Shown here in pieces: positions 21,755 through 33,323 of a DNA stretch of 64,000 nucleotides (within the stretch, counting starts at the first letter, position 1; each line of letters opens with the position of its first letter). Below the pieces are notes generated by a model. That model saw nothing but the letters and a program-made list of their open reading frames with translations. It did not search any database and was not told where the DNA came from. Source of the stretch: Gordius sp. MW1 (lineage: Eukaryota > Nematomorpha > Gordioida > Gordea > Gordiidae); assembly GCA_964036665.1 (NCBI GenBank), contig OZ038528.1:15105245-15169244 (forward strand), given 5' to 3'. The position numbers and the translations under genes were made by a program.

Positions 21755-23639
21755 ATAAAGATACAACATATTATGCAGGTCTAAAACCTGCAGAGGCAAA
21801 GCTCAGTTGAGAGAGTTTTGTCGCGTCTAATAATCATAATGATTATGAATATTTAGTGACAATATGCTCAAAACTGAGGTCCTGACCAACCCCAAGGAAA
21901 AGCTAAAGGCTATATACCACCGTGTTATAGCCCATAGGCTGCGAACTACCCCAGATATAACCAACTATCCCAAAGCCACCCCTACTTTCAAATCCATTAA
22001 AAAGACATTAAGAAAAATTTTAAAAAATAAATATCCTACCCCTAAAAATAATGCTGAAATCAAATTTTCCCCAGAACACAGGTTTTCTAATAACGGAGAG
22101 AAGTTTTTGTTGCACAACCATCGAAACAAGCTTCTAGTCTTTGGGACCCCAGGAAATCTCAAAATATTGTGTGAAGCGGGCAATTTGTATGCCGATGGTA
22201 CATATTATGTATGTCCTAAACTTTTTAAACAGGTACTTATATAATTGAAAATAATTATTATCTTCATTGCCATAGGTTTATACTATACACACTTATTATA
22301 AGGAACACATGGTTCCTATAATCTTTGCCATTTTACCTAACAAGTCACAGGTTTCCTATAATCTATTGTTTGGTATAATTAAAGATTTGTGCGCCGAATA
22401 TTGTTTAACATTGCGCCCGCGCTATGTCCAGATTGATTTTGAGCAAGCCAGTGTCAAGGCTTTGCGTGACTCTTTCCCAAATGCTGTTGTAAGGGTAAAT
22501 TTAAAATCATGTTTGCTTATAAATATATAAAGGTTGTTTATTCCATTTTTCACAGGCGATTTTTATGAAAATGAGGACTTTAGGCCTTAGTGACCTTTAT
22601 AATAATAATACAACTTTTCGCAAATGTGTGCGAAGAATATTGGCTTTGCCATTTTTAGGACCTCATCATATTGTTTCAGTGTACAATGATTGTATTGCCC
22701 AAACTTTTAATATACCTGAGGCCTCAGAATGGCTAGAATATATTAGGGATACATGGGTAGGCCCCAATTCCATGTTTCCATATGAAATGTGGCAAAGGTG
22801 TGACGCTGATGGACCTCGGACGAATAATCACCTTGAGGGATTCCACCACGCCATAAAGTGTTTAATTGGAGTTGCCCACCCTACCATCTATCAATTCATT
22901 GAAAATTTTTTAGCCATTCAAGAAATGAATGATATAAATTTATTGCACGTTGCTCAAGGAAAAAAAGTTTACTACAGCAACAAAAAATATGAAATGATAA
23001 ATTTTCATATAAACCGTTTAATAAATGATCATAAAAACAACATAAACAACATTGATATATTTTCTTATTCCGATAATATCGCGGGTTATTTACATTTAGA
23101 ATCGCAGGATGAACCTTGTCAAAATTGATTGAGTTATCATTTAAAAATAATAAAAAGATTAATATCAAAATTGATTAATTAGTAAACGAAATGTATTATA
23201 GAAAGTATGAATTCACTCAGAGATATTAGTGGAATCAAGAAAAGTTTCTATTAATGAATATATCGCCGATAAGAGATATTTTTAAACGAGAATAATAATG
23301 ATAACTCTCAACGCAAATGGCGTTGTAAAGGTTAAGGATCGCTCAAATCAACTTATATGACCTAAGCAATTTTTACAGTATAATAATACAATTGATAATA
23401 CATTAATAATATATTATGGTCAATATAATAAACAAGTTTTAAAATTCATATTCTGATAAATTACTTAGAGCTAAATTAAAATAATAATTTCTTAATTAGC
23501 AAGGATATTAATTTTTTAACTAATTAGGGTTGGAAAATAATAATATCAGATGTTGCCCGCTTATTAATTTATAACACCTCGATCTAGTTACCGTATTATT
23601 TAAATAATTTTAATTCACTACATAATGAATTTAATAGTT

Positions 23640-23815
23640 ATATTATGATTATGATGGTCAATAAAAAAACCGAGATCTCGCCGTTAAAATTTCGTCTCGA
23701 CGACGAATTTGTCGTCTCGATCTCGACTTCGTTTTTCGTAATCTCGTCTCGTCTCAAAAAATCAAGACGAGCTCGAGATTTTTCTCGGATTTTCCGCAAC
23801 ACTACGCGCGTACCA
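23640..23815. repeat. CTCGTCTCG word array ending in GCAACACTA
   Basis: Dense copies of CTCGTCTCG/GAGACGAG and TCTCGA. The same words recur at 24122-24140, 27299-27366 (ending CGAAACACTA) and 27755-27866 (ending CGAAACACTT). The shared CAACACTA/AAACACTA end suggests a transposon terminus with a subterminal word array. The near-palindromic content leaves both strands open for 60 codons, which is not evidence for a gene. Confidence 0.6.
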
Positions 23816-24822
23816 GTCACAACATAAAAATATAATCAATTCTTACCAATCGAATACCCTAAACTGACGCCTTTAAAATCAATATAAAACACGTATTTAT
23901 ATACATAATTATTTTCATATAAAAGATAGCAATCAAATGCATTAAATTCCCCTTAAATGTAAATTATATATAATGAGGTATTTTTAAAATTGTTTCGCAG
24001 CAATTTTTACAATACAATATGAATCTGCTTAGGTTTTTGCCCCCATCCCTCTTTAAATAAAACTCAAAACATTGGCTTTTAACAATTTAAGGCCGAGATG
24101 TGATCTAGCTAGATTTCATGATTTATACCCGAGACGAGACAAATTCATGTTTTTGATATCAAAATACTAGTTAGCCCTTTGAAGTAAATCTTCATGCCGT
24201 ACCAACAATATCTTTAAAGATCGACTAAATTACGCTAAGGTTTAAATAATATTCAAGCAATAAAATGCTATATTTTTTCATATACCTATCATATTATCTC
24301 TTAAATTTATTATAAACCACAATCCAACATATAAATTTTTAAAAAATATGAACTTAAGATGACTTTAAAATATAAATGTTTGCCATAGTCTATTTATATG
24401 ACAATATAATATTACCTATTGTAGTGTTTAGAAAAAGCACATGTGCTTTTTAATATTTAGGTAAATACTTTTTTAAAATCAGATGATATTTTTTAATATT
24501 TAGTTTGATACATACATTTAATTGGTCTATGAAGTTTTGATCTTCTCGACTGGATTCGTAAGTTTTGGTCTTCTCGACTGGATTCAGAATATATAGCCTA
24601 TGCCAATTAATAGCTCTTAAAAATTTTTAATTCGTTTTTATTAATTGAGTCTTTAACATGTGCAAAGCTTAAATGTGTAGAAAATGAACTTATTTGTTCG
24701 TATGTATAAATAGAGTTTTATTAGTATTGATACTTATAAACGTTATCAATTATATATAACTTTACTTAAATTGTGTAATTATATTTAGATAAATTTTACA
24801 TGATCTTAAGCTGAAACTTACG
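23816..24822. other. Gene-free AT-rich upstream flank of the SCO1 gene
   Basis: No coding signal. A short duplication (TTTTGATCTTCTCGACTGGATTC and a variant) lies at 24535-24588. The promoter of the SCO1 gene should be in the last few hundred bases, but no specific element can be supported. Confidence 0.35.
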
Positions 24823-25644
24823 ATGCTGAGAACATGTTGCCAGGTCAAATACCTGCAGAAGTTATTTATTAATCACAAATTCCTTACAAATTATCAGAAA
24901 CTCCTATATTGTACAAATGAAGCAAAACAAAACAAATCCTTAACAGAAGGCAAAATAAACTCCAAAACAAAATTCTTATTTACATGGAAATCATTTTTAA
25001 TGGCATTTGGGTTTGGCGGCCTTGCTGTGATAGGGATCAATTATTTGAAAAGCAGACAGGATAAACTAATAGAGAATTCAAGAAATCAGCAATTAGGCAA
25101 AATGCTAATAGGAGGTGATTGGAAGCTCATTAACAGTGAAGGAAAACCAGTTACAAATAAAGATTTTCTGGGCAAATGGGTACTTTTGTACTTTGGCTTT
25201 ACACATTGTCCGGATATATGTCCTGATGAAATTGAAAAAATGTGTCAAGTTGTTGACTCAATTCAAAGTGAAAACAGCAATAAGAGTGCCAAAAACCAGT
25301 TGGATATTTTGCCATTATTTGTATCAATAGATCCAGAAAGGGATACTCCAAACATTGTCAAACAATACTGTGAAGAATTTTCCCCAAAATTAATTGGGTT
25401 AACTGGTACACCAGAAGACATCAATCACATTTCCAAAACCTTCAGGGTTTATTACAGTCAGGGACCTCGTGACAAACGAAATGATTATATTGTTGATCAT
25501 ACAATTATTACCTACCTTATTGACCCTAATGGTAAATTTGTAGATTATTTTGGACGCACCAAAACTCATGAAGATATGGAAGCTAGTATAAAATTGCATG
25601 CCTATAAATTCAATAAAAGTCATAGACTCGGCTTCTTTTCATGA
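24823..25644 (+). CDS. SCO1: SCO1/SCO2-type mitochondrial copper chaperone, intronless
   Basis: 273 residues. SCO proteins sit in the mitochondrial inner membrane and deliver copper to the Cu-A site of cytochrome c oxidase subunit 2. The N-terminus is Lys/Arg-rich and free of acidic residues for 30 positions, as a mitochondrial presequence should be. A membrane span follows (about 53-73: FLFTWKSFLM..GLAVIGI). The thioredoxin-like domain fills about 95-265. Copper ligands are visible: C129 and C133 in HCPDICPDE and H226 in DYIVDHTI. The SIDPERDTP block (168-176) is also conserved. Length is normal for the family. The whole gene is one exon, unlike the intron-rich latrophilin. An intact retrocopy is possible. 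AATAAA lies at 25749. Confidence 0.96.
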   Translation: MLRTCCQVKYLQKLFINHKFLTNYQKLLYCTNEAKQNKSLTEGKINSKTKFLFTWKSFLMAFGFGGLAVIGINYLKSRQDKLIENSRNQQLGKMLIGGDWKLINSEGKPVTNKDFLGKWVLLYFGFTHCPDICPDEIEKMCQVVDSIQSENSNKSAKNQLDILPLFVSIDPERDTPNIVKQYCEEFSPKLIGLTGTPEDINHISKTFRVYYSQGPRDKRNDYIVDHTIITYLIDPNGKFVDYFGRTKTHEDMEASIKLHAYKFNKSHRLGFFS

Positions 25645-27298
25645 GTGACACATATCCTTATTCGCAACGTTCATATTGTTTAAAGTTGACCAGCTAGTTG
25701 TTAATATTCTTATAATTAGGCAATATTTCTATTTTGTATACAAAAATTGAATAAATTAGTGATATTGATTAAATATCTCTTTTAAAATAATTTTTGTCTA
25801 AACTTTGTATATGTTTTAATTTTTGTGGTAGATTCCTGGATAAGCGTTTTAAATTTTGATCACAAAATCTCATCAACAAGTATGAAATGAAATGTGAATT
25901 AAAAGGTGGTGAATGAGGGATGCACGTATATAGCATAATTACTTCTCTGCCTTTGACAAATACTGTCTATTAGAATGAAACCTTGAAATCTGTATTTTAT
26001 TGCCATACTATCCTCATCATTTTATTCACCCTTTTTTTGTTTATTTTTACCCTTAATCTCCAAAATATTGAAACCCTATCCCTCCAACTCATTTTAAAAG
26101 TACAACAAAAGAGATATAATATTAACATAAAAACGATTAAAATCTTTGAAATATGTTCAGTAATTTTAAGGAAGTTTCTTATAAAAAGTATATCATGTAT
26201 GGTAAATTATTAATTATATATTGCTTATATATTTGCAATATTATATTATGGGCTACTTATTTTTTAATGTAATACACCATGATTGGTTGTTATTAGAGCG
26301 TCGTGATTGCCCCATCATTTGCTCTGATATTATAAAAATAGTATTTTTAGTTATTTTCATAACTAGTAAAAATTTACCTAAATCAGGCAATCATTTTGCA
26401 AATTGTAGCGCAATGGTAAATTAATTTTGGTCAAATTAAAAACACAGAGAGATATCTTATTTTACAAAAGTTACACTAAATGTAAAGCATTTTTTAATAC
26501 ATCAAGAATTTAAAAGACCTTCCCTCCTCCCCCCTAAAAAATTAATTTTTTTCAATAGCATCCAAACTTAAAAAAAACAATTATTTTAACTTAAAGTAAG
26601 GATCCATTACAAAGTTAACCATTTTTAGAGTTAAACTTTTTAAATTTGCATTCAAGTTTACAAAAGTGCACTTGTTAAAAATAATTTTTTATTGATAATT
26701 TTATATATAATTTGTTCGAATGTTTAATTAGCAAAAAAAATTCTACAAATTTATTAAACAAACAAAAATTAATTATTTCATCAATAAAAAACTCTAAATT
26801 ATTCCTAAATTTAAAATTAACAATGAGGCCTTAAGAATTGAAATATTGTTCGGTAAACAGTTTTGTCATCTAATTTCTATACTTCTTTATCAGTGTAACT
26901 TAAAGCACCTTTTTATATTTTGTTCTTAATAATGGGTCCAAGTGGCTGGAAAAATTAGAACTTCCTACTTTTTTATCAATCTGACTTGACCATTAATAGA
27001 ACTGATTTTTTTCTACCATTTTGATGATAGCATGATAAATAATGATTATATAAATATTAGTAGTTTTTGTAAATTAGATAATTTCAACTAGCACGCCCTC
27101 AGACCCCATAAATTTTAGTCTGGCCCTTCTCTAAGGACCAGTAACAAACACCAAGTTGTATTTAGCTACCAAAAGTATAGATTCTTGCATCACGAAAGTT
27201 CAAAAATATAAAGATTTACCTTTTGGATTTTTTAATACTTATTTAATATTTTTAATAAAACAGAAGAAATATTTATTTCGTATAAATTTTTTTTTAAA
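25645..27298. other. Gene-free AT-rich stretch downstream of SCO1
   Basis: Contains the SCO1 3' UTR (AATAAA near 25749). Short open frames at 25983-26424 have low-complexity hydrophobic composition and no recognisable domain, so I leave them out. Confidence 0.35.
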
Positions 27299-27866
27299 AT
27301 GTCGAGACTCGTCGAGACGAGACCGAGTTTTTTCAAGACCGAGATGCGACGAGATCGAAACACTACCTATTCCAGTAATATTACTATTACTTTTATTGAT
27401 GTTTTTATAGCGTTGTTATGTCTGCAACTAATAGCTTATGTTATGAATAATGAAAAAAGGATCCGTACCTTTCAGCTTTCTATAAATATATATGCAATAA
27501 TTTCTTTAAGGAACTAACGACGACGATATCTGAGGCCTGAAACACTTGTCTTTGCTTATTTTATCCAAAGGCACTACTTTTTTTGCCAATGTTAAATAAG
27601 GTTCCCAGCTAGTCCAAATATATAAATGATATGTTTAGAAGGTTTATGAATAAACAATTAATTCACCATTTTATTTTTTTTATCTATTTAATAATTTAAA
27701 TAAATTAGGGGAAAATTTGGATAGTATAAAAAATTTAGATGAGACATTTCAAGATTTCTCGTCAAGACGAGATCAAGATTTTTAGACCGAGACGAGATTG
27801 AGAGTCTCATAATGACCCGAGACGAGACGAGATTATGCTTGATAGAACGAAACTATCGAAACACTT
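27299..27866. repeat. Two further CTCGT/GAGACGAG word arrays
   Basis: 27299-27366 (GTCGAGACTCGTCGAGACGA..., ending GATCGAAACACTA) and 27755-27866 (GACCGAGACGAGATTGAG..., ending ATCGAAACACTT). They belong to the family at 23640-23815. About 390 bp of AT-rich sequence lies between them. Confidence 0.55.
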
Positions 27867-27949
27867 ACACAGAGATAAATTTAATATAAAGAATTGATAT
27901 ATTTTGTCTTGAACTTTGAATAATATATTTAAATTTAAAGAAGGTAACC

Positions 27950-28085
27950 CCGGTCTGAAATTAAATTGCCCGTCCGAACCCGTTCAAATTCTTCTAAATG
28001 TTCGTTTAGCCATGCCCAATTCATTAGAGCTGCCCGACCAAAAAAAATATTGCCCGTTGCCCGAATTTATAGGTTTGTAAATTAT
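27950..28085. repeat. GCCCG word array
   Basis: Repeated TTGCCCG/GCCCGA words (ATTGCCCGTTGCCCGAATTTAT). Similar arrays occur at 29845-29950, 30428-30490, 30915-31020, 41460-41830 (as GGGC/GCCCG) and 50275-50405. They probably mark the ends of one diverged element family. No terminal repeat was resolved. Confidence 0.45.
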
Positions 28086-28189
28086 TTCAGTGACTATACA
28101 AATATAAACATGACATTATTGGCATTTTAATTAAAACACCAAATTATGCGAACTATTAAAAGACTATATAATATTTGTCTCCTTTTCAT

Positions 28190-28625
28190 GAACTTAGACA
28201 GGGAGGCCAAAGTGTGATTGGAAATTTTTTCGTTTTTTAATATTTGGCTCTTATATATTTAGAAGCTTTTTGACCTGCTTACTGCTGACCATTGGAAAAA
28301 ATGACCACTGACCAAAGTGTATATCAATTTTTTTTCCTATATTATAATTATAGGCTATCTGGCCGTCTGCTGGCTACTTACCAATGGAAAAAATGACCAC
28401 TGGCCAAAGTGTGATTGGAAATTTTTTCGTTTTTTTAATATTTGGCCCTTTTGTATTTAGACACTTTTTGACCTGCTGGCTGCTGACCATTGGAAAAAAT
28501 GACCACTGGCCAAAGTGTATATCAATTTTTTTTAATCTATATTATGATTATAGGCTATTTAGCCGTCTGCTGACCAATCGAAAAAATGACCAGTGGCCAA
28601 AGTGTGATTAGAAAATTTTTTCGTT
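28190..28625 (-). repeat. Diverged tail units of the composite repeat (about 200-bp period)
   Basis: Reverse-strand copies of the GGCCAATGGTCA unit: CCATTGGAAAAAATGACCACTGGCCAAAGTG recurs at about 28290, 28383, 28478 and 28575. Intervening sequence (GGCCGTCTGCTGGCTACT) matches the units at 36-39 kb. More diverged than the other copies, hence older. Confidence 0.65.
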
Positions 28626-28799
28626 TTTATAATGTGTGTGCTAATAGTATTGGTTTTACATATCAATTGAATAGAAATTATTCCAATATCAAAGATTATT
28701 TCTACTATTTGTTAATTTGTTGAATTATTTTTTTCCTACGTCTTACCGCACCCCACACCCCTTACAAGGGTCTTTATATATATAGTTTTACAAATGGGT

Positions 28800-29430
28800 T
28801 TAACGCGTCCCTTTTAAAACCGCTATCCACTAACCTAACTTAAAATAAAGTGTAATTTTTTCACCTTCATTTCATCGTCGCAACTAATATTCGCACCATA
28901 ATCCATTCTTTTACTCGCTAGATTAGGTTAAATGTTACGATTTCATTGTTGCTTTGTTGTTTATACTATACATATGCGCATGATTTTAATAGAGTCTATA
29001 GTCATAATTTAAACTATGGGTCGCTTACACCAAAATTGTTTAAATTTATTAAGTATTAAAAAAAATAATTTTTTAAACTGTATTATAGGTTAAAGGAATC
29101 CACTTTAACTTTCAATTTAAAGTTGTACGTTTTGGAAGGATTACTATTGGCTTTTCCAAGGTCATCCCCTCTATTTGCTTGCTTTACGCCATTTTAAGAA
29201 TTTGATAAATAAAGAATGAGTGAAAGAAAACCTATGCCTCAAAATAAAGTATAAAATGCAAAATGATAACTTAGTTTTTTTGTATAAATAGACTTAAAAA
29301 GCTAAATTTTTGTAATAATAAACTGCTATAAAACATTTATGAATACTTTATTTATTGAGGTAAATTACTGTAATCAAAATATTGTATATGTAAAAAAACA
29401 ATTATAATGCTGTACGAGTATTATCTGACT
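28800..29430. other. Gene-free AT-rich stretch
   Basis: No coding signal or clear repeat structure seen. Confidence 0.3.
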
Positions 29431-29439
29431 TCCTGCTTT

Positions 29440-29655
29440 ACTATTGCCCACTCCCCCGCCATGGGCATTCTCGCCCCTTCCAACCTATCTCGCCCATAAA
29501 TTGCATAGCAAGTTTATGCGAAGTATAGATGAGTTTTGTAAACCCCAAAACTAGGCGCATGTAACAAAACGAAAAAACGAACTCCAAGTCAGACGCCCCC
29601 AACGCCCTCACCCTCCTCTCCTCCCCCCCCCCCCTTCCCCCTCTCTCCTTCCCAC
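29440..29655 (-). repeat. Truncated composite-repeat fragment
   Basis: GGGCATTCTCGCCCCTTCC and CGCCCATAAATTGCATAGCA, then a pyrimidine-rich run, match the reverse of the 35.5-kb repeat's first 200 bp. The GGGCCTTCGGCCC hairpin is missing. Confidence 0.6.
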
Positions 29656-30220
29656 CCTTCTTTATTTTACAAAGTTATGTATCTAGTTTTAAATTATTAG
29701 CTGAATAAATAGTAGCGAGTGAATGTGGATATTTTATCTCAAACTTATCCTAGGTTAACAATTTAATGCATTTTGTATTTCTATGGTAAAATAATTTTCA
29801 AAAATTCTAAAATAAAATTGTTGAAAATTTTCTATTTGATAAATCGAGTGGGGCTCGGGTCTGGCTAAAAATAAAAAAGCCGTCCGGGCTCGGGCCGGGC
29901 AAAATAAAAACTGAGACGTCAGGCTCGGGCCAAAGAAATTTCATTTTGCAGGGCGCTCAGTCCTTCTGGGACAGGTCGAGAAGCGGTTGATTCGACGATT
30001 AGGGAATTTTTTAATTTTAAAAAGATAGGAAACATTCTATGAAAGAATACATTATTTATTAATTATAATGTAGCCCTACCATTCAGCGTTTTCGTCTTGC
30101 ACCTATAAATTATTATGTAGTGAAAAACGCACATGGTTTAGTTTTTTTTATAAGCAGCTGTAACCTAAGCGGTCCCATTGTAAAAAAATCTGAAATAACT
30201 TTAGGTGTAAGCTTAATTTT

Positions 30221-30411
30221 TTATTTTAAAATCCGCCCCATAAGAAGATTATTATAATTATATTTAAAATACGCCGCCTTTAGCCATTGAACCGTGTTGT
30301 GTGCTTCGCCTTCTGTCGATTTGTTAAAATAATCCTGGCCGTTAGGAGCACCTATAAACAGTAAGTTGTGAGTTAAAACCTGCAACAGACCTTTTGCGGC
30401 CAACTAGAAAA
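30221..30411 (-). other. Unassigned exon-like open frame
   Basis: A frame of about 60 codons (LAAKGLLQVLTHNLLFIGAP; EGEAHNTVQWLKAAYF) is preceded on its strand by a good acceptor (TTTTTTTCTAG). Composition is protein-like and less AT-rich than its surroundings. It lies between two GCCCG arrays, so it may be part of a transposon. I do not recognise it. Confidence 0.3.
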
Positions 30412-31719
30412 AAAGTTTGTTAATTTTAAAGCCCGAGCCCGCCCCGCTGTATTTTTTAAAAGCCCAATTAAACCCGTCCTGATAAAAATTCTTTTATATT
30501 TTAGCTATTCATATTTAGAATTTTTTTCAATATTTTAAAATCCACATATATTGTGAGTATGTTAATACTTGGTCTCAAAATTTTTATTTCTTCCAACAAG
30601 CGCCTGCCTTTTACAAATCGTTCATTAGTGGCACCTGTAACCCGGATACATAAAACCAAAAACAATAAAATTTTGATGCAAGGTTAAATTTTTTTTAACA
30701 AATTTAACATTGCCTCTTCAATTTTTAACCATATTAAAAAATTAAAACTTTCGCGATCCACTAATTTAAAATTGGCATATAATTTTTTTATTAAATGATG
30801 AGAAATAACAAATATTGATTTCAATAATTACTATAAAAATTAATAAGTATAGAATTTTATATAAAAAAAACACTTTTTTATAGTAAAATATCAAAACTAA
30901 AAATATATATATAATTTTAGGGGGAGTCGGGTCTTCCTTATATCTAGCCCCGACCCGAGCGCATTTGTATTTTTTACGAAAAACCGTCCAAGCCTAGCTT
31001 GCGGGGCGGGCCTAGGACTAGGAGGTGTCTATTGTGAGTTGTGAAGGCCTGATTTTTTTAAATTTGTAAGTTTTAAGACACTAATGCTATTAAATCCACT
31101 ATGTTATCTCTGGCTTTTTTTGTTGTTACAATTTTATAAAAAGTTTTTATACTTTACGATGGACGTCCTACCGGAAGGCTGAGAGTTAGCAGTCCTTCCC
31201 CCAAAAAAAATTATGCTTGTAAAATGTCCAAGGTTATTTATAAAAAAAGTGGAATAAATAATAAATCCTTGATTAATATTATATTTCACACTGATTAATT
31301 ACAAAATGATTCCATTAATTATAACTCAAAACCAAATGTGACGTTTGGTGAAAACAAATCAAAGTAATTTATTACTGTTTCGCAGAATTTTTACCAAGCG
31401 GGATGCCTACGTGAGTGCTTAAACGTAGAGTTAATATGGTAGCGGAGTCTGAGAAAGGAAAAAGTTGAATGCAACGAAAGTTTGTTTATAAATCGTTTTC
31501 GCTGCAAGATTGCAATCAAATTCTTAAATTTAAGAATTGTTACATCAAATGAAATAAATCTATAAGTACTTAATAAACATTTTAAGTTTTATTTGTTTCA
31601 ATTTAAATAAAAGTATGGACTTGCTAAAAATGTTAATTAATTGTTCAAAAATAGATTTTTTTGAATTTACCACATTTTTGCTTTAAATAGTGCTAGCAAT
31701 TTTCTGACCACAAACAATT

Positions 31720-31918
31720 TGCTACCCCCCCCCCCCTGTGCTCTTTCTGATTACATAGAAAATTGTTTACCTAAACAAACCTAAAATAAATTAATTAGAG
31801 GGGGGCAAAACATAATTTTTTTTAATTTTTCAATGTTTTTGCATTGAAAAATTTTTTTTTTCATAAATTAGGGGGGGGCAGCCGCCCCCCTCTGCCCCCC
31901 CCTGCGTACGCCCATGCC
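31720..31918. mobile_element. Poly-G foldback repeat of the GTAGCCAGG family
   Basis: C-run start, G-run middle (GGGGGGCAAAACATAATTTT) and the end GCGTACGCCCATGCC. Shares the TTTTTGCATTGAAAAA core with the copies at 14704 and 32508. Confidence 0.55.
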
Positions 31919-31969
31919 AAGTGCATTTCTTATTATACACTTGATATATTCAAAGTCAAACCTGTGTCG

Positions 31970-32225
31970 CTAAAATTTTGCAAATTTAAGCAAAATGCTT
32001 TTTCCAACGGCAAATAATTTTTGGTGGGGATTTTCCCTAAATACTTTACCCACGTTACCGTTAAATCGCTTTACAAGTTTTTCCACATGCGTGGCATACA
32101 CAATGATTCGGGAAAAATCGACGATTCCAATAACACCAACTTCCAGAATATTCGTTTGCTCAGGGGCCATTTCAGCAGCCACTGCTTATTTCCTAGCCGC
32201 TTACGGGAAACATGGTAATTATTAG
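31970..32225. other. Unassigned patch open in several frames on both strands
   Basis: About 230 bp visibly less AT-rich than its surroundings, open for 60-76 codons in two plus frames and two minus frames. Minus reading: EVGVIGIVDFSRIIVYATHV; plus reading: IPITPTSRIFVCSGAISA. I cannot choose a coding frame and see no known domain. Confidence 0.25.
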
Positions 32226-32289
32226 TGTTGTAAAAACGGCTGGCTGGTTTTTCCCAGCGTGCTGCCAAGCTTGGTAATTGGTGTATAAA

Positions 32290-32520
32290 TCACGCATAAC
32301 CTTTTCAGTGTTAGGCGAATTTTTTGGTTCGCCCTTGGCGTTTGGCGCTTTTGTAAAAAACACCCAAAGGGTGATTGGGTGAAATTTTTTGGCCTAAAAA
32401 ACACCCAAAGGGTGTTTGGTGAATTATTTTGGTCGATCTTTAGTGTTTGGCGTTTTTACAAAAAAACACCCTTGGTGTCTAGGTGAATTATTTTGGTCAC
32501 CTTTTCAGTAGCGTAGGGAA
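32290..32520. repeat. CACCCAAAGGGTG / GGTGAATT word array
   Basis: Three to four imperfect units of AAAAAACACCCAAAGGGTG with GGTGAATTATTTTGGTC between them. The words are themselves palindromic. Possibly the end of another transposon family; no terminal repeat identified. Confidence 0.45.
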
Positions 32521-33323
32521 GGGGGGGGGGCATTAACAAAAAAATTGATTTTTTTTAAATTATACGGAAAAAATATTGATAGGAGTCTTGTGTGTGTTGC
32601 GCATATAGAAATAATAAATTATCTTAATTAATTTGATAGTTAATTTTAGATGAAATCTACTAATTCTAACATTATTTATACAAAAAATTTATGTCCCCAG
32701 TGCGTGTTTTCTAATAAGAAGAAATTTTAATTGCTATGCAATTTATAATTCTTAATTATTTCTCTAAAAAATATCTCATTTTTAAGGATTTTTGCATTGA
32801 AAGGAAAAAAATTTTCGTCATCCCCTCCCTGGCTACGCCCATGCAGGGCACAGGACTATAGACTTAACCCAATACAAGGCCGACTAAAAGGGGCGGGGAC
32901 AAAATGATGAATTTTTTAGTATAAGAAAATTAGTAATAATAATTTAATTAGTTTCGATTGATGAGCACCTATAAACAATTGTTTAATATTTTGTAATGGT
33001 TTCATTTAATAAGTAGTGTTGGGCGAATTAATGTTATTTTGGGCAAATTTTTCATAACGAAAAAATCTTATCTGGATTTGGGCAAGTGAATGTTATTTAA
33101 TATTTATCGGTTCGGTAGGAAAATTTAAATTTAAACCACTTTTATGCTCGTTTCTTGGAGAGTTTTTAATAATACGTCAGCTCCCCAAAATTGTGTTTTT
33201 AGAAATTAATCTCTGAAAAAAATTAAGTATTTTTAATTATTAGTCGGGTTTTTATGAATATATTATTCAACAGGCGAACTTATTTGGCAGGTTTGTCTAT
33301 TTTTAAATGAAAACAAATTATTG

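Larger units (their letters stand above)
19601..23128 (+). pseudogene. MULE transposase with FLYWCH finger, split by an LTR element
   Basis: Mutator-like transposase. The ATG at 19601 opens a FLYWCH zinc finger (GAILYFNGYLYTKQMVYK), which is cut at 19681. The finger resumes after the LTR element at 21755 with KDTTYY, then C-R-S-K-T-C in another frame, so a frameshift exists there. A further frame change precedes 21864. From 21864 the reading is clean: exon 21864-22232 (YADGTYYVCPKLFKQ), 43-bp intron, exon 22276-22494 (HMVPIIFAILPNKSQ; DFEQASVKAL), 61-bp intron, exon 22556-23128 (WQRCDADGPRTNNHLEGFH). The catalytic Asp of 'ADGT' and of 'DFE' and the downstream Glu region are present. The insertion alone should kill it, although the catalytic part looks fresh. 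Confidence 0.9.

Noticed and set aside
23638..23827. 60-codon frames on both strands
   Set aside because: Produced by the palindromic CTCGT/GAGACGAG array.
26221..26424. 67-codon frame after SCO1
   Set aside because: Low-complexity hydrophobic content, no homology signal, no splice or start context.
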